Shown: positions 17,061 through 26,873, counted from the stretch's first letter. The stretch is DNA of 64,000 nucleotides from Bacillus sp. RO1 (GCF_012524115.1 NZ_JAAZWB010000048.1:17805-81804), one strand, 5' to 3'. Notes: generated by a model from the sequence alone, not told the origin. A program made the numbers and translations.

Positions 17061-18539
17061 TTACTTTTTTCTCATGGTTTCCTCTTTAGACAGGGATTTA
17101 TCATTATTCACAATGTGTTCAATTGGCAAACGGAAAATAGCATCCTTTTGGTCTTGTGGATGGAAAGGAGCAATAGGTGAAAGATACGGCACTCCAAAAG
17201 AACGAAGGGAACACATGTGTAATAAAAGTACGATCAGTCCCACTAACACGCCGTACAATCCAAGTATTGTTGCCAGAAAAATAAACCGAAAGGTCAACCG
17301 CTTATAAGCAAGAGCTAAGCTGTAAACAGGTACGACACTAGAACATACATAAGATGCAGCCAGTACTACAAGTGTTGCTGGTTGAACAAGTTGGGCCTCA
17401 ACAGCTTGCTGACCCAATGTAATAGAAGCGAAAATAGTCACTGTCAGTACCACTCCAGCAGGAAGACGTAGCGAGCCTTCTGTAATAATAATGATAAGCC
17501 AAAAAAAGATAAACACTTCAACAATGGTTGGAAAAGGAACAATTTCCCTTTGAGAGATAAGGCCAATCAGCAAGCTCGAAGGAATAAGTCCTGGATGATA
17601 CAAAGTAAAGGCAATATACAGACCTGGGAGAAGTACGGCCAGCAAGAAGAAGAATAACCTTCCTAATCTTCTTGTTTGGGTACTTCTATTCAATGTGTAA
17701 TAGTCGTCTGGTGATTGAAAGAATTGGATAAACACAGAAGGTACGACCATTACGAACTGTGTTCCGTCTACGACTATAGCAATCTTCCCCCCAAGCACTT
17801 CCCCACATACTACATCTGGGCGATCAGTTGAAAGTGCCAAAGGAAAACTGGAATTTGTGTTGTCCATAAAGGATTCAGTCAAATAGTTAACATCAAGAAC
17901 AACAGGGATGTTTATCTCATCTAACTTCTTTCTTACTTCGTCTAGAATTTCTTTGTCCGCTATCCCTTCGATAAATACCATGGATATAGAAGTTTGTATA
18001 TTTGGATTCGTCACTTTTTCTACCCGTAGCGATGGGTTTTTGATCGTTTTTCTTATTAGGGAAAGATTGTACGTAATGCTTTCATTAAAGGCTATATTAG
18101 GCCCTGTCTGAGTCCGTTGAGCTTTTGGTTCAGGGGCACTTCTTTCTGGCCACTTAACCGTATCAGCCAATAGGCATACAGCTTCTTGCTCTACAAAAAT
18201 AGCTGTATTTCCATCTAAGAGCATATTAACTACCTTATCTCTACTTGTTTCTGTATTAATGTTGATACTTTGAATTACTTGAAGTCGGAGGTAGTCGATA
18301 ATGGAAGGGATAGATTGATCTTCTTTTAAGGATATTCTTGCTATTGGTGATAGTATGTATTCCTCCATTTTAGAGGTGTCATTAATTCCGTCCAGGTAAA
18401 TTAAATGAACTTTCTTATTAAAATGTGGCAAAACAAGCTCTCTTTCTAACAAGTCAGAACTGTGACCTAATTGAACTTTAATCATCTCGATATTATTAGA
18501 GATAGATTCCGTCAGTGAAACCTTTTCTGAAGTCTCCAT
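17061..18539 (-). CDS. Spore germinant receptor subunit A (GerA family)
   Basis: A 492-residue GerA-family protein. The N-terminal cytosolic domain (about 1-250) includes VHLIYLDGINDTSKMEEYIL and LDGNTAIFVEQEAVCLLADTVKWPERS; the FQSPDDYYTLNRSTQTRRLGRLFFF block at about 273-297 precedes the transmembrane part, which includes YIAFTLYHPGLIPSSLL and EGSLRLPAGVVLTVTIFASI, typical of the family. With the following gerC and gerB genes it makes a receptor that triggers germination on nutrient binding. An AGAGGTTATTG site precedes the ATG. Order A-C-B with very short spacers indicates one forespore operon. Confidence 0.92.
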   Translation of the reverse strand: METSEKVSLTESISNNIEMIKVQLGHSSDLLERELVLPHFNKKVHLIYLDGINDTSKMEEYILSPIARISLKEDQSIPSIIDYLRLQVIQSININTETSRDKVVNMLLDGNTAIFVEQEAVCLLADTVKWPERSAPEPKAQRTQTGPNIAFNESITYNLSLIRKTIKNPSLRVEKVTNPNIQTSISMVFIEGIADKEILDEVRKKLDEINIPVVLDVNYLTESFMDNTNSSFPLALSTDRPDVVCGEVLGGKIAIVVDGTQFVMVVPSVFIQFFQSPDDYYTLNRSTQTRRLGRLFFFLLAVLLPGLYIAFTLYHPGLIPSSLLIGLISQREIVPFPTIVEVFIFFWLIIIITEGSLRLPAGVVLTVTIFASITLGQQAVEAQLVQPATLVVLAASYVCSSVVPVYSLALAYKRLTFRFIFLATILGLYGVLVGLIVLLLHMCSLRSFGVPYLSPIAPFHPQDQKDAIFRLPIEHIVNNDKSLSKEETMRKK

Positions 18540-18644
18540 TCAATAACCTCTTTACCTCATATTTCCTACTTATACCTTGCCATAATTCCTAGTAAAATAT
18601 TCCGTTAGAAAGAAGGTTTTTATCTAAAGTGGTTTTTGAGGGGG

Positions 18645-18682
18645 AAATAAAAAACCTGTCTCCGCAATAGGAGTCAGGCCTT
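18645..18682 (-). terminator. Terminator of the spo0M-like gene
   Basis: On the reverse strand GCCTGACTCC / GGAGACAGG with a 6-nt loop is followed by TTTTTTATT. Confidence 0.8.
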
Positions 18683-19078
18683 GATTGTTTCTCGTCCAAG
18701 AACAATTATCTCATCATGATCAATGCTCTTTACATCATCTTGAAAAATCAGTCGTGTGTGGAAACGATAGCTTATATGTTCTGTTGAAGGCTCTAATGAA
18801 GTTGGAAGCTGATAGCAAAATGGATACTGTGACTTATCATTTGCATCCATGCTTTTGGACATAAGAATGGTCGTTACAGCATCCACTGTTTCAACCGAAT
18901 CCCCTTGAAAGTCCTTTACAAGGTCACATTCTAATCTTTTAATATGTTGCCTAGCCCAACCGCCTTCCACGTGAAAGGTGCCAGTTACACTTTCACCAGG
19001 AGTTAACTCCATATTATTCAAAACTAAATCTACATGTGGAGAACCTATATTTAAATAGCTCATTACCTTTTTTATCAT
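18674..19078 (-). CDS. Spo0M-like sporulation-control protein (short, arrestin-like)
   Basis: About 134 residues: IKKVMSYLNIGSPHVDLVLNNMELTPGESVTGTFHVEGG then RLECDLVKDFQGD and a LEPSTEHISYRFHTRLIF strand. This is the N-terminal arrestin-like half of Spo0M; full-length Spo0M is about 255 residues, so the second half is missing here. ATG 19078 follows GGAGG by 10 nt; the longer open frame upstream has no ribosome binding site. Spo0M influences entry into sporulation in B. subtilis; whether the short form does so is inference. Confidence 0.75.
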   Translation of the reverse strand: MIKKVMSYLNIGSPHVDLVLNNMELTPGESVTGTFHVEGGWARQHIKRLECDLVKDFQGDSVETVDAVTTILMSKSMDANDKSQYPFCYQLPTSLEPSTEHISYRFHTRLIFQDDVKSIDHDEIIVLGRETIKA

Positions 19079-19200
19079 ATAGCCTAAACCTCCGGAATGA
19101 ATAATTACGTATGTCGTATAGTTAAAGATACGAACAGGTAGAATGAAAGTTTCACCTATTTTTTTAATATGTAAAATATACATACCCATTCTTCACAATA

Positions 19201-19238
19201 TAAAAGCCCTCATCCCTTTTAAGAATGAGGACTTCCAA
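19201..19238 (-). terminator. Terminator of the permease gene
   Basis: Reverse strand CCTCATTCTTAAAAGGGATGAGGGCTTTTAT: a CCTCAT/ATGAGG stem with a loop and a T run. Confidence 0.7.
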
Positions 19239-19242
19239 TACT

Positions 19243-20673
19243 TTAAAATAACCATAGTCCAACTAACGTCGCTACAATCAGTCCTATTAGCACTGGCAAA
19301 AAGCTCCGTCTCACAAGCTCCATTACAGGAACCTTCGCAAAACCCGCAACAGCTACAAGGGAAGACCAGGCAATTAATGTTCCGCCGCCAACCCAGACAG
19401 AACCCATCTGTCCTATTGCGGCAAGTGTGGCAGCTTCCACTCCAACACTTTCACCAAGGGCTCCAGACAACGCTCCAACAAGAGGAAGTCCCGAGAACCC
19501 AGAACCATCTAATCCTGTTATCATTCCGATTAACAGTATTCCAAATCCTGCGATAAATGAGCTTTCAGGGATATATGCCTGACCGGCAAGTATGAGGTCA
19601 AACAGGAAGGAGGGTGTCTCCTCAGCAGGAGTGCCCAGGATTCTAGAAGCAAGTTCCCCACTACCAATAAAGAAGAATCCAGCAATCGGAATAACCGGCC
19701 CCATCGCCTTAAAGGCAAACAAGAAGCCTTTGACTATATTGTCACTGACAGTTTGAAGGGAGGTACGGGCATTAAGGAAGAATGACGCTCCAATTAATAG
19801 AATGAGCGAAGCCCCACCGATAAGCGCCGCGCCAGCTCCACCCTCTAGAGAAGGAATGACATCGGAAAACTTGGCCAGAACCATGTAGATGATGATAGCC
19901 AGAAACGTTGCTGGAACTAAGATAGCAAACAGTGTGCTGTATTTGCTTTTTGTCTCAGGTCCTCTTTCTGTCACGCCCTCCGTGTCGCCACTCTGGTTAT
20001 CTACATGGTTCCATTTTATTAAATGCTCATTAGATGGTCGTACAATAAGCTTGCGTATAGAAATATAAGCAAGTGTAATAGCAACTGCTCCTGTAACAAG
20101 GGATAAGATGAAACCGCGATCGGCAACCGTACCAATATCCACAGCAGCAGCGGTGGCGGTCAAAGATGGGGCTATTTGAATAATGTAATCGGAAGACAGC
20201 GCCATTCCTTGACCGGCAAGGGAAATGGCGATAGCTGCCCCAATGGGTGGAAGCCCCGCTCTAATGGCAACTGGAATTAAGAGTGCACCAACCAGCGGTA
20301 CCGCTGGAGTAGGCCAGAAAAATAGAGAAATCGCATAAGTAACAAACACAATGACCCAAAACGAGACATGCCCGTTTTTCATCACCCGCTGAAATGGAGT
20401 GATCATTTGTTCATCCGTACCCAATGATTTAAGGGAATGTAAAAGTGCCGTCATGATGGCAATAATCAGGAAGATATTAAAAAGCTCTCCTGCTGCAACC
20501 AAGCTGGCGGTAAATATAGTTTGAAGCCCGAAAATAAAGGACCCACTGAAAATCCACCCCACTAAAAAAGTCACCAGGATGGCAGGAACCACTACATTTT
20601 TCCTGAACAACATTGTAACGATAATAACTAGAGTACCAATTAAGTACATCCAATGTGCTGCAGTCAATTCCAT
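19243..20673 (-). CDS. Multi-pass permease of uncertain family
   Basis: A roughly 476-residue, highly hydrophobic protein with about twelve membrane segments (WMYLIGTLVIIVTMLF, ELFNIFLIIAIMTALL, FWVIVFVTYAISLFFW, LSLVTGAVAITLAYIS, LFAILVPATFLAIIIYMVLA). Gly/Pro-rich re-entrant-like stretches FFWPTPAVPLVGALLIPVAIRAGLPPIGAA and MITGLDGSGFSGLPLVGALSG suggest an ion-coupled solute carrier of the IT/GntP-like class, but I cannot assign it. ATG 20673 follows GGAGGGAG by 10 nt. It is divergent from an amidase gene, so uptake of an amide or its product is a guess. Confidence 0.7.
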   Translation of the reverse strand: MELTAAHWMYLIGTLVIIVTMLFRKNVVVPAILVTFLVGWIFSGSFIFGLQTIFTASLVAAGELFNIFLIIAIMTALLHSLKSLGTDEQMITPFQRVMKNGHVSFWVIVFVTYAISLFFWPTPAVPLVGALLIPVAIRAGLPPIGAAIAISLAGQGMALSSDYIIQIAPSLTATAAAVDIGTVADRGFILSLVTGAVAITLAYISIRKLIVRPSNEHLIKWNHVDNQSGDTEGVTERGPETKSKYSTLFAILVPATFLAIIIYMVLAKFSDVIPSLEGGAGAALIGGASLILLIGASFFLNARTSLQTVSDNIVKGFLFAFKAMGPVIPIAGFFFIGSGELASRILGTPAEETPSFLFDLILAGQAYIPESSFIAGFGILLIGMITGLDGSGFSGLPLVGALSGALGESVGVEAATLAAIGQMGSVWVGGGTLIAWSSLVAVAGFAKVPVMELVRRSFLPVLIGLIVATLVGLWLF

Positions 20674-20864
20674 CTGTACCAAACTCCCTCCAAGGCGAAC
20701 AAGCCCAAGATGTAAAAGATAAATTTCTGTATGGTAGCCTATGTTAAAAGGTGGGCTTTGGTGCTGATAGGGAAACCTACATCATCAAAATGGAATTTTA
20801 ATTGGTTACTAGAGAGAGGTTTATTCTCCTACAATGAGGAATAGAGTATAGAGAGGTGATAACG

Positions 20865-22367
20865 TTGAAGAGGGATGAATATAAAAAATATGACGGACTC
20901 GGACTGGCAGAATTGGTAAAAAACAAGGAAGTCAAGCCTGCTGAACTGTTAGAAATGGCGGTCAGTGAAATTGAGACACAAAATCCCCAACTGAATGCAG
21001 TTATCCATACGATGTACGAACAGGCAAGGAATGCCGCGGGGAAGGCTCTTATAGGACGGTTTGCGGGGGTTCCGATCCTATTAAAAGATATAGGTCAAGA
21101 AATAAAAGGTGAACCAAAAACGCTAGGATCTAAAGCTCTAAGCAAATATAGATCAAAGAGGGACTCCGAATATGTTAGTCGGTTAAGAAAAAGCGGCTTT
21201 CTGTTTTTAGGACAAACAAATGTCCCAGAGTTTGGCTTGATGGCAATAACAGAACCTGTTGTATACGGTCCTGCAAAAAATCCTTGGAAACTAACTCATA
21301 CACCTGGAGGTTCCAGTGGCGGTTCGGCAGCAGCGGTGGCTTCAGGAATGGTTCCAATCGCAGGTGCAAATGATGGAGGAGGTTCCATTCGTATTCCTGC
21401 TGCATACTGTGGTTTGTTTGGGTTAAAGCCTACAAGGGGAAGGACGCCGGTAGGTCCGCAGCTAGGACGGTTCTGGCAGGGAGCAGCAGTTGAACATGTA
21501 TTGACCAGGACCGTAAGAGATAGCGCAGCAGTCTTAGATGAATTAAAGGGAGCTGAAAAAGGAGCGGCATTTTCCATCCCTGATCATGGTGGAAGTTATT
21601 TGGGTATCATTCAACAACCGATAGAGAAAAAGCTCCGTATCGCTTACTCTACTAAATCCCCCATTGGTACAGAAGTTCATCCGGACTGTATAGAGGCGGT
21701 CAACAAAACGTTGAAGTATCTAGAGTCACAAGGTCACAGTTTAGAAGAAATAGATGCACCGATAGATGGAAAGAAAGTTGCCACAAGTTATCTTTCCCTC
21801 TACTTTGGAGAAGTTAGCGCAATGGTTTCTTCCTTAGAGGAGATACTTGGACGGAAAGCTACTTTAAATGATGTGGAGCCTGCAACCTGGCTGCTTGCCC
21901 TCATTGGTAAATCCATGTCTGCGCAAGAATTTGTCCTCAATATGAGGGTGTGGGATGTTGCAGCATATGCTATGGAAGAATTTCATGAAACCTATGATTT
22001 ATATGTAACACCTGCCACTGCCTTCCCTCCTGCAAAAATTGGGGATCATAAACTAAAGCCACTGGAGAATATTGCTCTACAAGTGACGGGGAAACTAGGA
22101 TCTGCTGCAATCCTTAAGAAAATGGGTATCGTGGAACAACTCGTACAAGAAAGCTTAAAAAGAGTTCCTTTTACGCAGCTTGCAAATTTGACCGGACAGC
22201 CGGCTATGTCGCTACCAGTCCATGTGACAAAGGAAGGGCTCCCAGTAGGCGTCCAGTTTATGGCAGGGCGGGGGAAAGAAGACTTACTACTTCAAATGGC
22301 AGGGATGATAGAAGAAACAGAGCTATGGATCGGGATGGAAGATTTACTTTCCACAGCTACAAAATAG
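20865..22367 (+). CDS. Amidase (amidase-signature family)
   Basis: A 500-residue amidase-signature hydrolase. The Ser-cisSer-Lys machinery is visible: the catalytic Lys in PILLKDIG, the Gly/Ser-rich signature PGGSSGGSAAAVASGMVPIAGANDGGGSIRIPAAYCG holding both serines, and the C-terminal TGQPAMSLPVHVTKEGLPVGVQFMAG. It should hydrolyse a carboxylic amide to acid plus ammonia. It is not GatA, because GatB/GatC are absent. TTG 20865 is preferred because AGAGGTGAT lies 4-5 nt upstream and overlaps the alternative GTG. A terminator follows. Confidence 0.9.
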   Translation: MKRDEYKKYDGLGLAELVKNKEVKPAELLEMAVSEIETQNPQLNAVIHTMYEQARNAAGKALIGRFAGVPILLKDIGQEIKGEPKTLGSKALSKYRSKRDSEYVSRLRKSGFLFLGQTNVPEFGLMAITEPVVYGPAKNPWKLTHTPGGSSGGSAAAVASGMVPIAGANDGGGSIRIPAAYCGLFGLKPTRGRTPVGPQLGRFWQGAAVEHVLTRTVRDSAAVLDELKGAEKGAAFSIPDHGGSYLGIIQQPIEKKLRIAYSTKSPIGTEVHPDCIEAVNKTLKYLESQGHSLEEIDAPIDGKKVATSYLSLYFGEVSAMVSSLEEILGRKATLNDVEPATWLLALIGKSMSAQEFVLNMRVWDVAAYAMEEFHETYDLYVTPATAFPPAKIGDHKLKPLENIALQVTGKLGSAAILKKMGIVEQLVQESLKRVPFTQLANLTGQPAMSLPVHVTKEGLPVGVQFMAGRGKEDLLLQMAGMIEETELWIGMEDLLSTATK

Positions 22368-22379
22368 TAGAAAAGTGTT

Positions 22380-22418
22380 GGAGAACCCGTCTGAAATTTA
22401 CATGGACGGGTTCTCTTT
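22380..22418 (+). terminator. Terminator of the amidase gene
   Basis: GAGAACCCGTC / GACGGGTTCTC perfect 11-bp stem followed by TTTTG. It may also serve the convergent VWA gene. Confidence 0.9.
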
Positions 22419-22435
22419 TGATTTGTTCTGCCCTA

Positions 22436-23029
22436 CTAATTTTCAAATTTAAACCTTTTTTCTGAAACGATGTCACAGACGTTTTCATACATCATCTCCA
22501 CGCCTTTGTTGGTAGCTTCAAAATTAAATGCTTGATTCTCCTGTATCCCTAAACTTCCCGCTTCCTTTGCAACGTCTATATTCGCTCCCATAAAGATGAA
22601 TTGCCAACTATATTTTTCTTCTTGTTGACGGATTAACTCTTTTACTCTTGGATACGTGAACTCTACGCTTGAATTTTCCATGCCGTCCGTGGTGATGACA
22701 AAGATTACATTAGCAGGACGTTCATCTTCATCAGTTTGAGACAAACGGTTTCCGATATCTAATATGGTTCTACCGATTGCGTCCAAAAGGGAGGTAGTGC
22801 CCCTAACGTAATAATCTTCTCTTGTTAACGTAACATTCTTCACACTCACGCCGTTCCATAAAGTTTCCACTTCATCGTCGAAAAGGACAGCGGTGACGAG
22901 GGTTTCTCCTTCATGTCTACATTGTCTTTCCAAGAATGCGTTAAACCCTCCAATTGTATCCTTTTCCAAACCTCCCATTGACCCGCTTCTGTCCAATAGA
23001 AAAACAATCTCAGTTAAGTTTTTATTCAT
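22436..23029 (-). CDS. VWA-domain protein (TerY-like)
   Basis: About 197 residues forming one von Willebrand A domain. The metal-binding MIDAS is intact: DRSGSM near residue 14-19, RGTTSLLDAIG for the Thr ligand, and TTDGMENSS for the Asp. TYPRVKELIRQQEEKYSWQFIFMGANIDVAKEAGSLGI resembles TerY-type stand-alone VWA proteins of tellurite/stress gene clusters. ATG 23029 follows AGGAGG by 9 nt. It is divergent, with 85 nt between the starts, from a helix-turn-helix gene, a layout suggesting shared control. Confidence 0.85.
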   Translation of the reverse strand: MNKNLTEIVFLLDRSGSMGGLEKDTIGGFNAFLERQCRHEGETLVTAVLFDDEVETLWNGVSVKNVTLTREDYYVRGTTSLLDAIGRTILDIGNRLSQTDEDERPANVIFVITTDGMENSSVEFTYPRVKELIRQQEEKYSWQFIFMGANIDVAKEAGSLGIQENQAFNFEATNKGVEMMYENVCDIVSEKRFKFEN

Positions 23030-23114
23030 TTTCATCATCCTCCTTCATGCTATAATAATAACTAACAATATCCATAAAATGGTCGCCTTCAAAGCGACAT
23101 TTGGAGGTAGGGGA

Positions 23115-23618
23115 ATGATAGATAATAAGTTTTTGGAGGAACTCGAAGAATTTATTTGGCAGCATCAAATACATGATGTGCTTGAAACAAAAGAGTACAT
23201 ATCCTACAACGAATCACCTATTTTACATGAAAAAAGTGATATTTTTGAGATAGAAGAGTTTATTAAAAACAATAAGAAGCCGACGCTGCAGCAGGTCCTG
23301 TTTCAGTATATGGACCGCCATGGCGGAACAGATGCGGAGATATATAAAAAGGCCGGTTTGGACCGAAAACACTTTTCTAAAATACGAACCAACCCAGATT
23401 ATCGTCCCAAAAAAGCAACGATGGTGGCATTAGCTTTTGCCTTGGGACTTGATGAAGAAGAGACAGAAGACCTGCTTAGTGCTGCAGGTTATTCCTTATC
23501 AGGAAATGATATACCAGACCTTGTAGCCAAGTTCTTTCTGATGAAGGGCATCTATGACCTTGCACGAATGAACGAAGCGGTTGATGATATGAAATCAAAG
23601 AGTTTAGGAAGTATATAA
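23115..23618 (+). CDS. Cro/C1-like helix-turn-helix protein
   Basis: A 167-residue protein. The N-terminal half is acidic (LEELEEFIWQHQIHDVLETKEYISYNE). Residues about 75-130 form the domain GGTDAEIYKKAGLDRKHFSKIRTNPDYRPKKATMVALAFALGLDEEETEDLLSAAGYSLS, which resembles the helical C-terminal module often joined to macro-domain or TerY-type proteins. GGAGGTAGGGG precedes ATG 23115; the longer open frame upstream runs through the divergent VWA gene and is rejected. It may regulate the VWA gene or form a complex with its product; both are inference. A hairpin with a CACAGC/GCTGTG stem follows at 23622-23662. Confidence 0.7.
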   Translation: MIDNKFLEELEEFIWQHQIHDVLETKEYISYNESPILHEKSDIFEIEEFIKNNKKPTLQQVLFQYMDRHGGTDAEIYKKAGLDRKHFSKIRTNPDYRPKKATMVALAFALGLDEEETEDLLSAAGYSLSGNDIPDLVAKFFLMKGIYDLARMNEAVDDMKSKSLGSI

Positions 23619-23621
23619 AAA

Positions 23622-23662
23622 AGCCGAGACACAGCTTGCCAGACTACGGGGCTGTGCTTCTT
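23622..23662 (+). terminator. Probable terminator after the HTH gene
   Basis: CACAGC / GCTGTG arms around a 15-nt loop, extended by flanking AAG/CTT, with a short T-rich tail. Confidence 0.5.
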
Positions 23663-23719
23663 ATTGTGTGTTACAATCTACTTTAGAAAGTGAAATCCAC
23701 CCTGAAAGGAGAATACCAC

Positions 23720-26700
23720 ATGAACATTAAAGTAGATAAAAAACTCATCCAAGATCGATGTGGTTCTGTTTCCTTAAAAAGCGGGGAGGCATTTCGCAGA
23801 TCGGGTAAAGTAAAGATAGAAGAGTGGACTAATGATAGGTGTTTTGCTGTGGTTACGGCTTCCGAGGATTTCCGTGTTGTCGTAACGGCAGATGGCACGG
23901 GAGATTTCCATACAAGCTGTACTTGTCCAAAGCTTGCTTCTGTAAAAATAGAATGTCAGCATATTGCAGCTGTGCTCTTAACGATTTATGAAAGTCACTT
24001 ATCCCAGCAAGATTTGTCAGAAGAAGTGTTCCGTCTATTCCAAGCAGACAAGAAACCTACAAGTGGCAGTCAGCTTCATTTTGAAAAAAGAGAAGTGGTA
24101 GACGTAGCTTTTGGCATGAAACCGGTATTAAAAGATAAGGGGTATTTTCTTGGAATAGAGCTTTCGTTGAACCAGAGCGTTGTACAAGATCCGCGTAAAC
24201 TATTACATGCTATAAACAATGGAAAGAAAAGTGACTTGTTTAATCCAAAGATTCAATGCTTTAAAAAAGAAGCGGATGCTGTCATTCAACATCTGATAGA
24301 CATTTTAGATGATGAAAAAACATTTTTGGAGGAAATGGAGATATTGCCACAAGCACTAATTCTTCCACCTTCCTCCTTTAAAAAAATTGCACCGCTTTTA
24401 CAGCAGGTAGATGTGAAAATACATTTTGATAAACAAGCATACGAAGGCTTTAAGTTAATAAAAGAGTCCCTCTCCCTTCATTTTTCTTTTACAGAAGATA
24501 ACGCAAATGGGGTTCTGCTGAAGGTTGATGGGCTAAATAGTTTATTGGTCTTCAGAGCATATAATGCAGTTTTCAAGGATGGATGCTTTATTTCCTTGGA
24601 GACGGATGACTGCCGTCGACTTGCTGAGTTGAAGAGAATGTTGGATACATCAAGGACAAATTCCATCCCCATTGCTTTAAATCAGGTACAGATGTTTGTG
24701 GAAAAGGTAGTGCCGGGCTTACGGAAACTCGGAAAAGTGGAACTTGATGAAATGGTCGCCAAGCGTTTTACAAAAACCCCGTTAGTAGCGAAACTCTATC
24801 TGGACAGAGTGAAAAACCGGCTTTTAGCAAGTTTAGAGTTTCAATATGAACAGGTGATGATTAATCCGTTAGATCCAAGAGAGCATCGCATGAACACCAT
24901 GATTATCCGCGATTATGATAAGGAGCAAATGATTCTTGATATAATGGAGGAAAGTGAATTCGGGAGTACGGAAGAAGGATACTTTCTGCACAACGAAGAG
25001 CTGGAATATCAATTTCTCTATCATATGCTGCCTAAGTTGCAACGTTTTGTACAAGTGTATGCAACGACTGCTATTAGAAATCGAATTTTTAGGGAGAGTG
25101 CCAAACCCCAAATACGTATCAGGGTAAAAAAAGAGCGGACCAATTGGCTTGAATTTAAATTTGAAATGGACGGCATACCGGAATCTCAAATCAGGGAGCT
25201 TTTAGGTGCACTAGAGGAAAAAAGAAAATATTATCGTTTGAAAAATGGCTCATTGCTTTCTTTGGAGACTAGGGAATTTGAAGAGATTCAACGATTCTTG
25301 CAAGCCAATCCAGTGCAAAATGAGGATTTAGAACAGGGTTTGAATGTGCCCATTATTAAAGGATTCAAGATGATGGATTTCGTAACAGATGAGGGTGTGT
25401 TTTCCTTAGAAGAAAGTTTCCGACAGTTTCTGGAGGAAATCAGAAATCCAAGTGGTGACAATATTCAAGTTCCCAATCAAGTGGATAACATCTTAAGAGA
25501 TTACCAAGTACAAGGCTTCAGATGGATGAAAACATTGGCTCACTATGGTTTTGGTGGAATTTTGGCAGATGATATGGGGCTTGGTAAAACCTTGCAGAGT
25601 ATTGCATTTATCCTCTCAGAGCTATCTGACATTCGCCATAAAAAATGCCCGGTTTTAATTGTGACGCCTTCTTCCTTAACTTATAACTGGATGAGTGAAC
25701 TGAAGAAGTTTGCACCAGAGATCACGGCATTAATTATGGATGGAGCTCGGAAGTACCGCGAGCAGGCCTTTTCGGTAATAAAGGAAGTGGATGTTGTTAT
25801 CACCTCGTATCCTTTGCTGCGACGCGATGTTAATCTTTATGCTACTAACATGTTCCATACGGTGTTTTTTGATGAAGCACAGGCCTTTAAAAACCCAGTT
25901 ACTCAAACATTTCGAGCAGTGAAAAGAGTCGAAGCTGATTATAAATTTGCTTTAACTGGGACACCTGTCGAGAATTCCCTGGAAGAGCTGTGGTCCATTT
26001 TTCATGTAGTCTTCCCAGAGTTGTTTATGGGATTGAAGGAATACAGCAATCTGACTAGAAAAACCATTGTACGACGAATTCGACCATTTATGTTGCGCCG
26101 GGTGAAAGAGGACGTTCTGGATGAGTTACCTGGAAAATTGGAAAGCCTCGAGTCAGTGGAGCTTTTGCCCGAGCAAAAGAAGCTTTATGCGGCTTATCTT
26201 GCAAAGCTTCGACATGATACATTGAAGCATTTGAACAAGGATACGTTGAGAAAAAATAAGATTCGGATACTTGCTGGTTTAACAAGGCTCCGTCAGATTT
26301 GTTGCCATCCCTCACTTTTTATAAACGGGTATAAGGGAAGGTCTGCGAAGTTTGACATGCTGTTACAATTAATTGAAGAATCTCAGCGTTCAGGAAGAAG
26401 GGTGCTTATTTTCTCCCAATTCACGAAAATGCTGGAGCTGATAGGAAGGGAGCTTGCCTATCAGGGACTGTCCTACTTTTACCTTGACGGCCAGACTCCA
26501 TCAGAAGAAAGAGTAGAACGTTGTGAAAGGTTCAATTCTGGGGAAAGAGACTTTTTCTTAATTTCGCTAAAGGCTGGAGGGACGGGTCTTAACCTGACAG
26601 GTGCTGATACTGTTATCTTATATGATCTTTGGTGGAATCCCGCAGTGGAAGAGCAGGCGGCTGACCGTGCCCACCGTATGGGCCAAACGCAAACGGTCCA

Positions 26701-26854
26701 GGTGATAAAGCTTGTAGCAAGGGGAACTATCGAAGAAAAAATGAACGAACTGCAAGATAAAAAGAGACATTTGATAGAAGAGATTTTAGACCCTGACGAA
26801 AGAGTGTCAAAAGCATTAACGGAGGAGGACATCCGAGAGATTCTTTCCATTTAG
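23720..26854 (+). CDS. SWIM zinc finger SNF2-family ATPase/helicase
   Basis: A 1044-residue SF2 DNA translocase. The SWIM zinc finger lies near residues 62-85 (TSCTCPKLASVKIECQHIAAVLL). A long middle region is followed by the SNF2 core from about residue 590: motif I DDMGLGKTLQS, motif Ia TPSSLTYNW, motif II DEAQ (FFDEAQAFKNP), motif III LTGTPVENS, then helicase-C motifs IFSQFTKML, FLISLKAGGTGLNLTGAD and DRAHRMGQTQ. All ATPase motifs are present. Family members remodel nucleoprotein or translocate on duplex DNA or RNA polymerase. AAAGGAG precedes ATG 23720; a DUF2161 gene follows 19 nt later and is probably co-transcribed. Confidence 0.92.
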   Translation: MNIKVDKKLIQDRCGSVSLKSGEAFRRSGKVKIEEWTNDRCFAVVTASEDFRVVVTADGTGDFHTSCTCPKLASVKIECQHIAAVLLTIYESHLSQQDLSEEVFRLFQADKKPTSGSQLHFEKREVVDVAFGMKPVLKDKGYFLGIELSLNQSVVQDPRKLLHAINNGKKSDLFNPKIQCFKKEADAVIQHLIDILDDEKTFLEEMEILPQALILPPSSFKKIAPLLQQVDVKIHFDKQAYEGFKLIKESLSLHFSFTEDNANGVLLKVDGLNSLLVFRAYNAVFKDGCFISLETDDCRRLAELKRMLDTSRTNSIPIALNQVQMFVEKVVPGLRKLGKVELDEMVAKRFTKTPLVAKLYLDRVKNRLLASLEFQYEQVMINPLDPREHRMNTMIIRDYDKEQMILDIMEESEFGSTEEGYFLHNEELEYQFLYHMLPKLQRFVQVYATTAIRNRIFRESAKPQIRIRVKKERTNWLEFKFEMDGIPESQIRELLGALEEKRKYYRLKNGSLLSLETREFEEIQRFLQANPVQNEDLEQGLNVPIIKGFKMMDFVTDEGVFSLEESFRQFLEEIRNPSGDNIQVPNQVDNILRDYQVQGFRWMKTLAHYGFGGILADDMGLGKTLQSIAFILSELSDIRHKKCPVLIVTPSSLTYNWMSELKKFAPEITALIMDGARKYREQAFSVIKEVDVVITSYPLLRRDVNLYATNMFHTVFFDEAQAFKNPVTQTFRAVKRVEADYKFALTGTPVENSLEELWSIFHVVFPELFMGLKEYSNLTRKTIVRRIRPFMLRRVKEDVLDELPGKLESLESVELLPEQKKLYAAYLAKLRHDTLKHLNKDTLRKNKIRILAGLTRLRQICCHPSLFINGYKGRSAKFDMLLQLIEESQRSGRRVLIFSQFTKMLELIGRELAYQGLSYFYLDGQTPSEERVERCERFNSGERDFFLISLKAGGTGLNLTGADTVILYDLWWNPAVEEQAADRAHRMGQTQTVQVIKLVARGTIEEKMNELQDKKRHLIEEILDPDERVSKALTEEDIREILSI

Positions 26855-26873
26855 GGGAGGTTGGTGTGTAAGC

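Noticed and set aside
20865..22367. GatA subunit of glutamyl-tRNA amidotransferase
   Set aside because: No gatB or gatC nearby; only the general amidase signature is shared.
22893..23114. N-terminal extension of the HTH gene
   Set aside because: The upstream part lies inside the divergent VWA gene; GGAGGTAGGGG marks ATG 23115.
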